Shown here piece by piece: positions 33,773-42,728 of a stretch of 64,000 nt of DNA; within the stretch, counting starts at the first letter, position 1, and the number at the start of each line of letters is the position of its first letter. The DNA is from Qipengyuania pacifica (GTDB lineage: Bacteria > Pseudomonadota > Alphaproteobacteria > Sphingomonadales > Sphingomonadaceae), in contig NZ_JAHWXO010000005.1 in assembly GCF_019857205.1 (NCBI RefSeq), positions 62,001 to 126,000 of the forward strand, given 5' to 3'. The position numbers and the translations under genes were made by a program. The notes beneath the pieces were generated by a model. The model worked only from the letters and a program-made list of their open reading frames with translations. It had not been told where the DNA came from and did not search any database.

Positions 33773-36271
33773 ATGTCCGAGCAGTCAGCCCTTCAATACT
33801 ATCGCTATCGCATCATGCGCGATCCCAAGCGCCTGATCGATTGGTTCAATGACAATTGGGCGCATAGCCGCAGGCTGCGCTTCGCATGTTACCTTGGCGG
33901 GTTCGCCATCGTCATGCTCCTGCTCGCATGGGCGACGCTCGGTCGCAATCTCCCGGACGCCGAATCGCTGCTGGAATATGAAACGCCGCTGCCCACAGTA
34001 GTGCGCGGCATCGATGGCGAAATCGTCAACACTTATGCCCGCGAACGGCGCGTCCAGCTCCAGTATGTGGATTTTCCGGAGAAACTGATCGACGCGTTCC
34101 TTTCTGCCGAGGACAAGACCTTTTTCAGCCACGGCGGGGTGGATATTACCGGAACGGCGAACGCGGTAATCGACTATGCCACAAAGTTTGGTTCCGGCCA
34201 GCGCGCGGTGGGTGGCTCGACCATTACCCAGCAGGTCGCCAAAAACCTGCTGCTGGGCGACGAATATTCGGTTACCCGCAAGCTGAAGGAAATGGTCCTC
34301 GCCACACGTATCGAAAGCGTTCTGACCAAGCAGGAAATCCTCGAGCTGTATTTGAACGAAATCCCGCTTGGGCGACGCAGCTTCGGTGTGCAGGCTGCCG
34401 CTCGCGCTTACTTCGACAAGGATGTCGGTGATCTCGATTTGAACGAGATGGCGTTTCTGGCCATCCTGCCCAAGGCACCCGAACGTTACGGCCGCGCCCG
34501 GTATCACGACCTTGCTATTACCCGCCGCAACTTCGTGCTCGACCAGATGGTCGCCAACAATTTCGTCACGGCCCAAGAAGCGGCTGCAGCGAAACGTCAG
34601 GATCTGGGCCTCGTCCAGCAGCGGAGCGAGCGTTCTGCCGATGCCGGCTATTTTCTCGAAGAAGTCCGCCGCCAACTGATCGATAAGTTCGGCGAGACGG
34701 CAGACGATGGACGCAACAGCGTTTATGCCGGTGGGCTATGGGTGCGCACTTCGCTGGATACCGAGCTTCAGCTTGCGGCACGTGACGCGTTGCGCAAGCA
34801 GCTGATCAGCTATCATGGCAATCGCGGCTTTACGAAGCCTATCGCGACACTCAATCCCGACAATGGCGATCTGACGTCGCAGTTGGCGTCATCGAACATT
34901 TCGATCAATTACGAAGACTGGCGTGTGGGCGTGGTGACTGCCCCCGGGCGAATTGGCTTTTCCGATGGCGAGGAGTTTGCCTTGTCGGGTGGGCCTTCGT
35001 CGCTGGCCGTCGGCGATGTTGTTGCTGCGGTCAAATCCGGTAGCGGTTATGCGATCCGCGGCGTGCCCGAAGTATCGGGCGCATTTCTGGCAGAAGCCCC
35101 ACAAACCGGACGCATTCTCGCCATGCAGGGCGGCTTCGATAGCCGACTTGGCAGCTTTAATCGCGCGACCCAGGCGCTTCGACAGCCCGGTTCGACCATC
35201 AAGCCGTTCGTCTATGCTTCCGCGCTCGATCACGGCATGACGCCGGCCACGCAGGTCCCGGACCAGACCTTTTGCGTGTGGCAGGGCGCCAATCTTGGCG
35301 ATAAATGCTTCCGCAACTTCGGTGGCGGGGGCGGCGGTGTCCACACTTTGAGGTGGGGTCTCGAACAGAGCCGCAACCTCATGACGGTCCATATCGCGGA
35401 CGACACCGGCATGGACAATGTGATCAAGACGATCGACCGCATGGGGATCGGCAAATACGAACCGTATTATTCCTTCGCCCTGGGTGCCGGCGATACGACC
35501 GTTGCGCGAATGGTGAATGCCTATGCCGCACTGGCCAATTGGGGGCGCCAGAATGATGGTTCTGTCATAGACTACGTCCAGGATCGCGACGGCAAGGTAA
35601 TCTATCGGACCGATCGTAGGAATTGCACCGGCTGCAACATGGCTGAATGGGATGGACAGCCGATGCCGCGTTTCGAAGTTTCAGGCAGGCAGGTGCTCGA
35701 TCCGCGGACTGCATTCCAGATGGTTCACATGCTGCAGGGCGTCGTAACCCGCGGGACGGCCGTGCGTCTGCGCAGCCTCGACCTGCCGCTTTTCGGCAAG
35801 ACGGGCACCACTAACGGACCTACCAACGCATGGTTCGTCGGGGGCTCGCCCGATATCATCGCAGGCATGTACGTCGGTTTCGATCAGCCCCGCAATCTTG
35901 GGGGATGGGTGCAGGGCGGCAATACGGCTGCGACGATCATGAAGCGCTTTATCGAGGCGACAAAGGATCGCTGGCAGGCCGAGGACTTCGTTGCACCGCC
36001 GGGCGTCCGCATGGTCAAGATTGATCGTCGCAGCGGCAAGCGCGTGTTCGAAGGAACGCCTTCGGACGAGCCGACAGCGTCGATTATCTGGGAAGCTTTC
36101 AAGCCCGATACGGAGCCACCGCGCGCCACACGGTCGGACGAGATTGCAGCCAAGCGTAATGAGATTCTCGAACTCATTCGTCTGGCGAGGCAGGGTGCGC
36201 AGCGTGCACAGGCCAACCAGGATGGCGTCCGTGCCGACGACTTTGTCGAGGAGCAGGGCGGAATATATTGA
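33773..36271 (+). CDS. mrcA: Penicillin-binding protein 1A
   Basis: Bifunctional class A PBP that polymerises and crosslinks peptidoglycan, 832 residues. A cytoplasmic tail and one transmembrane helix (about residues 37-56) precede the GT51 glycosyltransferase: catalytic Glu113 in LSAEDKTFFSHGGVD, and GGSTITQQVAKNLLL. The transpeptidase has S474 in QPGSTIKPFVYA, the SxN motif in LEQSRNLMTV and KTG at K676 in FGKTGTTNGPTNAW. An OB-like insert lies between the domains. It follows the amidase, suggesting a small cell-wall unit. Confidence 0.96.
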   Translation: MSEQSALQYYRYRIMRDPKRLIDWFNDNWAHSRRLRFACYLGGFAIVMLLLAWATLGRNLPDAESLLEYETPLPTVVRGIDGEIVNTYARERRVQLQYVDFPEKLIDAFLSAEDKTFFSHGGVDITGTANAVIDYATKFGSGQRAVGGSTITQQVAKNLLLGDEYSVTRKLKEMVLATRIESVLTKQEILELYLNEIPLGRRSFGVQAAARAYFDKDVGDLDLNEMAFLAILPKAPERYGRARYHDLAITRRNFVLDQMVANNFVTAQEAAAAKRQDLGLVQQRSERSADAGYFLEEVRRQLIDKFGETADDGRNSVYAGGLWVRTSLDTELQLAARDALRKQLISYHGNRGFTKPIATLNPDNGDLTSQLASSNISINYEDWRVGVVTAPGRIGFSDGEEFALSGGPSSLAVGDVVAAVKSGSGYAIRGVPEVSGAFLAEAPQTGRILAMQGGFDSRLGSFNRATQALRQPGSTIKPFVYASALDHGMTPATQVPDQTFCVWQGANLGDKCFRNFGGGGGGVHTLRWGLEQSRNLMTVHIADDTGMDNVIKTIDRMGIGKYEPYYSFALGAGDTTVARMVNAYAALANWGRQNDGSVIDYVQDRDGKVIYRTDRRNCTGCNMAEWDGQPMPRFEVSGRQVLDPRTAFQMVHMLQGVVTRGTAVRLRSLDLPLFGKTGTTNGPTNAWFVGGSPDIIAGMYVGFDQPRNLGGWVQGGNTAATIMKRFIEATKDRWQAEDFVAPPGVRMVKIDRRSGKRVFEGTPSDEPTASIIWEAFKPDTEPPRATRSDEIAAKRNEILELIRLARQGAQRAQANQDGVRADDFVEEQGGIY

Positions 36272-36314
36272 TCGCGGCTTGGCAGGGGCGCTTCGAAGGT
36301 CCATTATAGGTGCC

Positions 36315-36857
36315 ATGAAGATACTGCGCACAGTCATCGTTGCGGCCGCCCTCGGCCTTTCCGCTTCGCCCGCTCTCGCGGCTTTGGATAAAGGCGCGGA
36401 GGCACCGCGGTTTACCGCGCAGGGCGCGATGGCAGGCAAGCCGATCCGGGTCGATCTGGCCACTTCGCTCAAAAAGGGCCCGGTCGTCCTCTACTTCTTT
36501 CCGGCAGCTTTCACATCGGGCTGCAATCTGGAGGCCCAGGCTTTCGCTGAGGCAATGGATGACTTCCGCAAGGCAGGGGCCACCGTGATCGGCATGACCG
36601 GTGGCAATACCAATCAGTTGCGCGAATTCTCTGCCAAGCATTGCGCAGGCCAGTTTCCCGTTGCTACCGCGTCTAAGGACCTGATCGAGCGCTATGACGT
36701 TTCGCTGGGCCTTGGGGCAGACAAGGCCGGATGGAGCGACCGAACGACTTATGTCATCGATCGCGATGGCAAGGTGGCTTTTTCCTATTCCAACCTGAAG
36801 CCACAGGAACATGTGGCACGCAGCCTCGCGGCGGTGCGTTCGCTCGCGCGCAAGTAG
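36315..36857 (+). CDS. Exported peroxiredoxin (AhpC/TSA, BCP-like)
   Basis: Predicts 180 residues. A cleavable signal peptide (MKILRTVIVAAALGLSASPA) precedes a thioredoxin-fold domain: VVLYFFPAAFTSGCNLEAQ with the peroxidatic Cys in the PxxxTxxC context, and a second Cys in KHCAGQFPVA that could resolve it. It likely reduces peroxides in the periplasm. ATG 36315 is chosen because the longer frame overlaps PBP1A. The reductant is not encoded nearby. Confidence 0.88.
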   Translation: MKILRTVIVAAALGLSASPALAALDKGAEAPRFTAQGAMAGKPIRVDLATSLKKGPVVLYFFPAAFTSGCNLEAQAFAEAMDDFRKAGATVIGMTGGNTNQLREFSAKHCAGQFPVATASKDLIERYDVSLGLGADKAGWSDRTTYVIDRDGKVAFSYSNLKPQEHVARSLAAVRSLARK

Positions 36858-36877
36858 GCCGCCTGCAGCATCTTCCC

Positions 36878-36906
36878 CGCGCCGCGCGTCTGCGCTAGGC
36901 GGCGCG
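36878..36906 (+). terminator. GC-rich hairpin between peroxiredoxin and prfB
   Basis: CGCGCCGC (36878-36885) pairs with GCGGCGCG (36899-36906), an 8-bp all-GC stem with a 13-nt loop. A short TCTTTT follows 8 nt later. It could terminate peroxiredoxin transcription or fold in the prfB leader, 28 nt before its ATG. Confidence 0.4.
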
Positions 36907-36934
36907 CCCGCACATCTTTTGCCAGGAGAGTTCC

Positions 36935-38062
36935 ATGCGTGCCGAAGGGCAGGCCCATATCGAAAGGATCGAAGCCGCATTGGCACTGGTCCGCCAGTCG
37001 CTCGACTGGGAGCGGGCGTTGCGCCGTCTCGACGAGCTCGATGCGCGCGTTCAGGACCCCAATCTGTGGGACGATCCAAAGCAGGCACAGGCTGTCACGC
37101 AAGAACAGAAGCGCCTCGAAACGGCGATCAATACTGTCCGCGAGATCGAGGCCGAGATGGCAGATGCCATGGAGTTCGTCGAAATGGGCGAAGCCGAAGG
37201 CGATGCCGAAGTGGAGCGCGAAGGGCTCGATACTTTGGCGAGTCTGGGCGAACGTGCCGATCGCGACAAGGTGCAGGCTTTGCTTTCAGGCGAGGCTGAC
37301 GGGAACGATACCTATCTCCAGATCAACGCGGGCGCGGGTGGTACCGAAAGCCAGGATTGGGCGGATATGCTCCTGCGCATGTATGCGCGCTGGGCCGAAC
37401 GTCGTGGTTTTAAAGTGGAAACTGTTGAATATGCGGCCGGCGAACAGGCCGGGATCAAGAGTGCGACTCTGCTGATCAAGGGCGAGAACGCCTATGGTTA
37501 TGCCAAGACCGAGAGCGGTGTTCACCGCCTCGTTCGCATAAGCCCATACGACAGCTCCGCGCGGCGCCACACCAGCTTCAGTTCGGTATGGGTATATCCC
37601 GTGATCGACGACGACATCGACATCGAGATCAATCCATCGGATCTGAAGATCGATACCTATCGCGCGTCCGGAGCGGGCGGGCAGCACGTTAACACGACCG
37701 ACTCAGCTGTACGAATCACGCACCAACCCACTGGTATCGTCGTCGCGAGCCAGAACGATCGCAGCCAGCACAAAAACCGTGCGACGGCCATGAACATGCT
37801 AAAAGCGCGCCTTTTCGAACGCGAGATGGCAGAGCGCGAGGCCGCAGCTTCGGGGGAATATCAGGAAAAGAGCGAGATTGGGTGGGGGCATCAGATCCGG
37901 TCCTATGTTCTCCAGCCGTATCAGATGGTGAAAGATCTGCGCACCGGTGTGCAGTCTCCGACGCCGGATGACGTGTTGGATGGTGCGCTTGATCAGTTCA
38001 TTTCGGCTGCCTTGGCGCAGCGTGTAACTGGCGAGATGGTCGATGTGGAGGATGAGGATTGA
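36935..38062 (+). CDS. prfB: Peptide chain release factor 2
   Basis: Terminates translation at UGA and UAA. Predicts 375 residues in one continuous frame. The GGQ motif is at 248-250 in [11 protein letters not shown], and the codon-recognition loop reads SPY at 203-205 ([15 protein letters not shown]) in place of the SPF of E. coli RF2. There is no in-frame UGA near codon 25, so the programmed +1 frameshift used by many bacteria to autoregulate RF2 is absent. The stop overlaps the TTG start of the next gene. Confidence 0.96.
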   Translation: MRAEGQAHIERIEAALALVRQSLDWERALRRLDELDARVQDPNLWDDPKQAQAVTQEQKRLETAINTVREIEAEMADAMEFVEMGEAEGDAEVEREGLDTLASLGERADRDKVQALLSGEADGNDTYLQINAGAGGTESQDWADMLLRMYARWAERRGFKVETVEYAAGEQAGIKSATLLIKGENAYGYAKTESGVHRLVRISPYDSSARRHTSFSSVWVYPVIDDDIDIEINPSDLKIDTYRASGAGGQHVNTTDSAVRITHQPTGIVVASQNDRSQHKNRATAMNMLKARLFEREMAEREAAASGEYQEKSEIGWGHQIRSYVLQPYQMVKDLRTGVQSPTPDDVLDGALDQFISAALAQRVTGEMVDVEDED

Positions 38063-38814
38063 AGCCCGTTGCGGCCTTGATCCTTCCGCTTGCCATGCTT
38101 GGCGCGTGCAAGGGGCAGGTTCTCGTCGATGACGACGAGCCGCGCTTTCCTGAGCCAGACAGGGCTGTGTCCGACTTGGGTTCGAACCAGTTTTCGACTG
38201 AAGACCAGCGAGACAGTCGCGGCGAAGCGAAGACGGTGATGGATCTCGCCGAAATAGAAGACGGAATGACGGTGGCCGATATTGGCGCTGGAAACGGCTA
38301 TTACACCGTCCGACTTGCGGAACGGGTTGGCGCGGATGGGCGGGTGTTGGCGCAGGATATCGATCGGGATGCTCTCAACCATTTAGGCCGGCGGATTGAA
38401 CGGCAAAGGCTTGAAAACGTATCGATCCGGCAGGGCGAACTGGCTGATCCCAAGCTGCCGGAAAACAGTTTCGACCGCATCTTCATGGTGCACATGTATC
38501 ACGAGATCGCACAACCTTACGAATTCCTGTGGCGCATGTGGCCTGCCTTGAGAAAAGGTGGACAGGTGATCGTGGTCGACATCGATCGTGCGACGGACAA
38601 GCACGGGATCGATCCCTTGCTGTTAAGCTGCGAGTTCAAAGCCGCAGGGTACGAACTTGTCACCTTCAAGGATTCGCCTGAACTGGCCGGGTACTATGCA
38701 CAGTTCAAGGCAGCCGCTACGAGGCCGGAACCCGGAGAGATACAGCCATGCCGCGGCGAACGTGCCGCGCTGGGCAACGAGGCGCAGGGCGCCCGCAAAG
38801 AAAAGAAAGCGTAA
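38059..38814 (+). CDS. Lipoprotein-like class I SAM-dependent methyltransferase
   Basis: Predicts 251 residues from TTG 38059 (overlap TTGA with prfB). The N-terminus is a lipoprotein signal, [15 protein letters not shown], with Cys at about residue 17. The rest is a clear methyltransferase: [18 protein letters not shown] (SAM motif I), [20 protein letters not shown] and [14 protein letters not shown] enzyme with a lipobox is unusual because SAM is not normally present in the periplasm. The family is seen in sphingomonads and relatives; its acceptor is unknown. Confidence 0.82.
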   Translation: MKPVAALILPLAMLGACKGQVLVDDDEPRFPEPDRAVSDLGSNQFSTEDQRDSRGEAKTVMDLAEIEDGMTVADIGAGNGYYTVRLAERVGADGRVLAQDIDRDALNHLGRRIERQRLENVSIRQGELADPKLPENSFDRIFMVHMYHEIAQPYEFLWRMWPALRKGGQVIVVDIDRATDKHGIDPLLLSCEFKAAGYELVTFKDSPELAGYYAQFKAAATRPEPGEIQPCRGERAALGNEAQGARKEKKA

Positions 38815-38818
38815 TTCA

Positions 38819-40225
38819 ATGAGTTTCAAGGGTCTGGAGCCGATAAGCTATGGCGGCAAGGAAGTCTGGCCACTGGTCGAAGGTGGCAAGGGCGTTTCCG
38901 CAACCAACCATCTGAGCTCCGGCGCATGGGCAGCCGCTGGCGGCATTGGAACTGTCAGCGCAGTCAATGCTGACAGCTACGACGACGATGGCAATCCGAT
39001 CCCCCAAGTTTACCCGCAGGCGACGCGTAAGGAGCGGTTCGAGCAACTGGTTCGTTATGCCATAGACGGCGCGACCGAACAGGTGAAGCGCGCCCATGAA
39101 ATTTCCGGTGGCAAGGGCGCCATCAATATCAACGTGCTGTGGGAAATGGGTGGTGCGCAGCAGGTTCTGGAAGGTGTGCTCGAAAACTGCCCGGGATTGG
39201 TCACCGGCGTGACTTGCGGCGCAGGTATGCCGTATAAACTTGCGGAAATCGCGGCGCGTTACAACGTCCACTATCTGCCCATCGTTTCCTCGGCCCGTGC
39301 CTTTCGGGCATTGTGGAAGCGCAGCTACTCCAAGGTTCCCGATCTCATGGCAGCCGTGGTCTATGAAGATCCCTGGTTGGCCGGCGGACATAACGGCCTG
39401 TCCAACGCCGAAGATCCGACCAAGCCTGAAGATCCATACCCTCGTGTCGCTGCGCTGCGCGAGACTATGCGCAAGGAAGGCGTGTCGGAAGATACCGCCA
39501 TCGTCATGGCGGGCGGCGTGTGGTTCCTGCGCGAATGGAACGACTGGATCGACAATCCCGAAATCGGCAAGATCATGTTCCAGTTTGGAACTCGTCCGTT
39601 GCTGACGCATGAGAGCCCGATCCCGCAGATCTGGAAGGACATGCTTCGCACGGTGGAACCGGGTGATGTGCTGCTGCACAAATTCAGCCCGACAGGCTTT
39701 TATTCCAGTGCGGTAAAGACCCCCTTCCTCTACGACCTGATGCATCGGTCGGATCGGCAAATTCCGATTTTCAAGCGCGATGAGGAAGATGGCACCGTTC
39801 CACTGTCGGATCACGGTAAAGCCAAGTATTTCTGGGTTCATCCGGGCGACCAGCGCAAAGCGCTGTCGTGGATGCATGAAGGATTTTCCGAGCCGCTGAA
39901 AACTCCCGACGATACAGTGGTCTTCGTGACCCCGGAAAGCGCTGAGCAAATTCGCGAAGACCAGCAAGCCTGTATGGGCTGTCTGTCGCACTGCCAGTTC
40001 AGCAGCTGGAAAGATCACGATAATCACACGACCGGCCGGCTCGCCGATCCGCGAAGCTTCTGTATTCAAAAGACCCTCCAGGATATCGCCCATGGGGGCG
40101 ATCCGGACGAGAATCTCGCCTTTGCGGGGCATGCTGCCTATCGCTTCAAACTGGACCCGTTCTATTCCAATAATTTCACGCCGACGGTGAAGGAACTGGT
40201 CGACCGTATCCTGACAGGTGACTGA
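38819..40225 (+). CDS. Nitronate monooxygenase / 2-nitropropane dioxygenase family protein
   Basis: Predicts 468 residues. An FMN-dependent TIM-barrel enzyme: GGKGVSATNHLSSGAWAAAG near the N-terminus, VTGVTCGAGMPYKLAEIA, YLPIVSSARAF, VYEDPWLAGGHNG and VMAGGVWF. The C-terminal part is Cys/His-rich (QACMGCLSHCQFSSW) and not typical of small nitronate monooxygenases, so the real substrate may differ. ATG 38819 is 4 nt after the methyltransferase stop; the upstream in-frame part is not protein-like. It overlaps the acetyltransferase gene by 8 nt. Confidence 0.82.
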   Translation: MSFKGLEPISYGGKEVWPLVEGGKGVSATNHLSSGAWAAAGGIGTVSAVNADSYDDDGNPIPQVYPQATRKERFEQLVRYAIDGATEQVKRAHEISGGKGAININVLWEMGGAQQVLEGVLENCPGLVTGVTCGAGMPYKLAEIAARYNVHYLPIVSSARAFRALWKRSYSKVPDLMAAVVYEDPWLAGGHNGLSNAEDPTKPEDPYPRVAALRETMRKEGVSEDTAIVMAGGVWFLREWNDWIDNPEIGKIMFQFGTRPLLTHESPIPQIWKDMLRTVEPGDVLLHKFSPTGFYSSAVKTPFLYDLMHRSDRQIPIFKRDEEDGTVPLSDHGKAKYFWVHPGDQRKALSWMHEGFSEPLKTPDDTVVFVTPESAEQIREDQQACMGCLSHCQFSSWKDHDNHTTGRLADPRSFCIQKTLQDIAHGGDPDENLAFAGHAAYRFKLDPFYSNNFTPTVKELVDRILTGD

Positions 40226-40682
40226 TTTGGAAGTCGGCGTTGCCAACCTCGCCGACACCGATGTTCGCGATCTAATCGCTCTGCATCAGCGGCAAATGTA
40301 TAATGCATCGCCGCCAGGAACGTCGTTCGCCCTAGATCTCAGCGGTCTCGAACGACCCGATGTGACAGTCTTCGATGCAAGGCAGGACGGCGAGTTGCTT
40401 GGCATTGGAGCGCTCATGCAGCTTTCGTCGGCAATGGGCGAGATCAAGTCCATGCGTACAAAGAAACTGGCACTTCGCCGCGGTGTGGGGCAGGCATTGC
40501 TGGACGCGATCACGTTTGCCGCCCGAGACAGGTCTTTGAAACTCCTGGTGTTGGAAACCGGAACGGGACCTGTCTTCGAACCGGCAAACCGCCTCTACCT
40601 GCGAAATGGCTTCGCTCGGCGAAGCGCCTTCGGCAATTATGTCGAAACGGAATTCAACGTCTTCTACGAAAAACGTCTCTGA
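40218..40682 (+). CDS. GNAT family N-acetyltransferase
   Basis: Predicts 154 residues from GTG 40218. The acetyl-CoA binding loop is in LALRRGVGQALLDAI (motif A, R/Q-x-x-G-x-G/A), preceded by EIKSMRT and followed by LVLETGTGPVFEPANRLY and NGFARRSAFGNY, the pattern of YsnE/PhnO-like enzymes. The substrate is unknown. The start overlaps the monooxygenase end by 8 nt, so the two are translated together. It ends 4 nt from the convergent dehydrogenase stop. Confidence 0.85.
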   Translation: MTDLEVGVANLADTDVRDLIALHQRQMYNASPPGTSFALDLSGLERPDVTVFDARQDGELLGIGALMQLSSAMGEIKSMRTKKLALRRGVGQALLDAITFAARDRSLKLLVLETGTGPVFEPANRLYLRNGFARRSAFGNYVETEFNVFYEKRL

Positions 40683-40686
40683 CTGT

Positions 40687-41703
40687 TCAGGCCAGCCCGG
40701 TCAGGACCTGATCGGGCGGTCGGTGGCCATCTGCCCACATACGAATGTTGGCGATAACCTTCATGCCGCTTTCTTCGCGCCCTTCGAGGGTGGCACTTCC
40801 AATATGGGGAAGGGTCATCACATTCGGATGCCGGATCAGGCGGGCATCGACATGCGGCTCGTCCGGATAGACATCGAGACCTGCTCCCGCAAGTTTCCCG
40901 GCCTCTAAAGCCGCGATGAGCGCTTCCTGATCGACGAGGTCGCCGCGCGCCGTGTTGACTAGGCTTGCCCCATCTTTCATCAGGCCGATCCTTGGTGCGT
41001 CAATCATGTGATGCGTATCCGGACCTGCTGGACAATGCAGCGTCAGGATGTCGGCCTCCGACATCAGTCCATCGAGGCTGTCCACCCAGCGGGCGCTGAA
41101 CATACGCTCAACGGCTTCGGGCAGCCGTTTGCGATTGTGGTAAGCGATTTCCAATCCGAAAGCGCGGGCACGATGCGCGACAGCCTGGCCTATGCGGCCC
41201 ATACCGACGATGCCCAGAACCTTCCCAGCGAGCTTTGCGCCAAGCAGGGCAGTTGGCGTCCAGCCGGACCATTCACCGCTCCTGATGAGCTCGACACCTT
41301 CGCGGATACGGCGCGGCACGCCAATGATCCCTGCCATGGCAAGATCAGCAGTATCGTCAGTGAATACGCCTGGCGTATTGGTGACGAGAATATGGCGCTC
41401 CGCTGCGGCTTCAAGGTCGATATGCTCCGTTCCCGCGCCGAAATTGGCGATCAGACCGAGGTCCTTTCCGGCGGCGGCTATCATATCGGTGTCGATCCGG
41501 TCCGTCACTGTCGGGACCAGCACATCGCAATCCCTCATAGCTGCGGTCAGATCATCACGTGTCAGCGGGTTGTCGTCCGCATTGAGCACGACATCGAACA
41601 GGTCGACCATGCGGTCTTCCACGCTTGGCATGAGATGCCGCGTGACGAATACCCGGGGTTTACGTTCGAGACGTTTGGAGTGCGTAGAGTTCGTGCTTGC
41701 CAT
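40687..41703 (-). CDS. D-2-hydroxyacid dehydrogenase (glycerate/glyoxylate reductase type)
   Basis: Predicts 338 residues. NAD-binding motif GIVGMGRIGQAVAHRA; catalytic residues Arg in LVNTARGDLVDQEA, Glu in VYPDEPHVDA and His in TLPHIGSATLEGR. It most resembles glyoxylate/hydroxypyruvate or D-glycerate dehydrogenases. ATG 41703 has no clear ribosome binding site. A 52-codon frame (41660-41818) overlaps its first 44 nt. Confidence 0.9.
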   Translation of the reverse strand: MASTNSTHSKRLERKPRVFVTRHLMPSVEDRMVDLFDVVLNADDNPLTRDDLTAAMRDCDVLVPTVTDRIDTDMIAAAGKDLGLIANFGAGTEHIDLEAAAERHILVTNTPGVFTDDTADLAMAGIIGVPRRIREGVELIRSGEWSGWTPTALLGAKLAGKVLGIVGMGRIGQAVAHRARAFGLEIAYHNRKRLPEAVERMFSARWVDSLDGLMSEADILTLHCPAGPDTHHMIDAPRIGLMKDGASLVNTARGDLVDQEALIAALEAGKLAGAGLDVYPDEPHVDARLIRHPNVMTLPHIGSATLEGREESGMKVIANIRMWADGHRPPDQVLTGLA

Positions 41704-41818
41704 CGTATTGCATCGCTAGGACGGCGCCGGGTCGATGGTCAAGGATTTGGGCGGGGAAGCTGTTGCCAATCGCGTTGACTGTTCGCCAAATTTCTTCAAT
41801 TCGTGGCTGCATGGTCAT
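41660..41818 (-). CDS. Possible small protein overlapping the dehydrogenase start
   Basis: A 52-codon frame, MTMQPRIEEIWRTVNAIG onwards, with a soluble, balanced composition and a good Shine-Dalgarno (GGGAAG, 10 nt upstream of ATG 41818). It fills the whole gap between the dehydrogenase and the SH3-protein gene. It overlaps the dehydrogenase by 44 nt, and its ATG overlaps the opposite-strand ATG of the SH3 gene. I do not recognise a family; it may be a real short gene or a chance frame. Confidence 0.35.
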   Translation of the reverse strand: MTMQPRIEEIWRTVNAIGNSFPAQILDHRPGAVLAMQYDGKHELYALQTSRT

Positions 41819-42278
41819 GCGACTTTTTCTTCCCTTTCTTGTTCTTCTCGGTTTGGCCAGCACAGTGCAGGCTCAGGACCGCGACGTGCCCTATTGGGCC
41901 ACCATAAGGGCTAGCGAGCTTAACATGCGAGTAGGGCCGAGCGCGGACTATCGTATTGATTGGGTCTACCATCGTCCGGGCCTGCCAGTGAAGGTTGTGA
42001 GGCTGATGGAGGGCTGGCGTCTGATCGAAGATCCGGACGGCGCGCGGGGCTGGGTCGTCGCCCGCCTGTTGAGTCCAGATCGGGGCGCCATCGTGATAGG
42101 AGACGCGTCGACCGAATTGCGTGATGGTGCGTCTTCAGGGTCGGACATCAAATGGCGCGTTGAACCTGGCGTCGTGGGCGTACTTGGCGATTGCGACGAT
42201 GGCTGGTGTGAATTTTCCATCGGGGAACGGCGGGGATATATTCTTGCGTCCCGCCTCTGGGGGGCGGGGCCTCCGTAA
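41817..42278 (+). CDS. Exported SH3-domain protein
   Basis: Predicts 153 residues. A signal peptide (MRLFLPFLVLLGLASTVQAQ) is followed by two SH3-like repeats: ASELNMRVGPSADYRIDWVY with GWRLIEDPDGARGWV, and ASTELRDGASSGSDIKWRVE with GWCEFSIGERRGYILAS. Such bacterial SH3 domains bind peptidoglycan or other periplasmic ligands. ATG 41817 and ATG 41811 are both possible. In alphaproteobacteria this gene often stands beside the 2-hydroxyacid dehydrogenase. Confidence 0.8.
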   Translation: MRLFLPFLVLLGLASTVQAQDRDVPYWATIRASELNMRVGPSADYRIDWVYHRPGLPVKVVRLMEGWRLIEDPDGARGWVVARLLSPDRGAIVIGDASTELRDGASSGSDIKWRVEPGVVGVLGDCDDGWCEFSIGERRGYILASRLWGAGPP

Positions 42279-42281
42279 CCC

Positions 42282-42728
42282 TCAGCTCGCTACGGGACGA
42301 ACGGTGTAGCTATCGCTGCCATCCGCACCCGTTGTGGTGAACGTTCCATCTTCGGAGAGGGACGAATTGATCCAGCAGCGTTCTTGCTTGTCTTCTCCCG
42401 CACCGGACGGATCGAAGCACGCTCTTCCGCGGTCGTCGCGCCATCTGCCTGTTACGATTGTTTCCCCATCCGGATCGCGTGTCGAATAGGTACCATCCTG
42501 TTCTATCACCATCTGGAAGTAGAGACTGCCGTCGCTACTCTCGATCGAGTATACTCCGGGTGCCAAGACATAGGCATCTGGCGAGGGAGCTTTTTCATCG
42601 TTTTCGGTGGTGTCGTATGCGTAGGGGGCTTCTGTTTCTTGACCGCAACCCGTCACGAGCAGGCCCGCCAGCGTCAGGGTAAAGGCCGTCGAAAAGCGCG
42701 ATGGCAAACGCCCCGATCTGCTGGCCAT
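42282..42728 (-). CDS. Putative lipoprotein, downstream member of a tandem pair
   Basis: Predicts 148 residues. The N-terminus has a lipobox, AGLLVTGCGQ. The mature domain shares a pattern with the upstream gene: PGVYSIESSDGSLYFQMV, EQDGTYSTRDPDGETIV, GRWRDDRGRACFDPSG and a later Cys in ERCW. No known family comes to mind. Its ATG starts directly after the stop of the upstream gene, with no spacer, so it is translationally coupled to it. The stop lies 3 nt from that of the SH3 gene. Confidence 0.68.
   Translation of the reverse strand: MASRSGRLPSRFSTAFTLTLAGLLVTGCGQETEAPYAYDTTENDEKAPSPDAYVLAPGVYSIESSDGSLYFQMVIEQDGTYSTRDPDGETIVTGRWRDDRGRACFDPSGAGEDKQERCWINSSLSEDGTFTTTGADGSDSYTVRPVAS

Noticed and set aside
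40218..40225. Frameshift between the monooxygenase and the acetyltransferase
   Set aside because: The 8-nt overlap looks like a fusion break, but each protein has complete family ends, so it is normal coupling.
38816..40258. 480-codon minus-strand frame
   Set aside because: Exactly opposite the nitronate monooxygenase-like gene; no family features.
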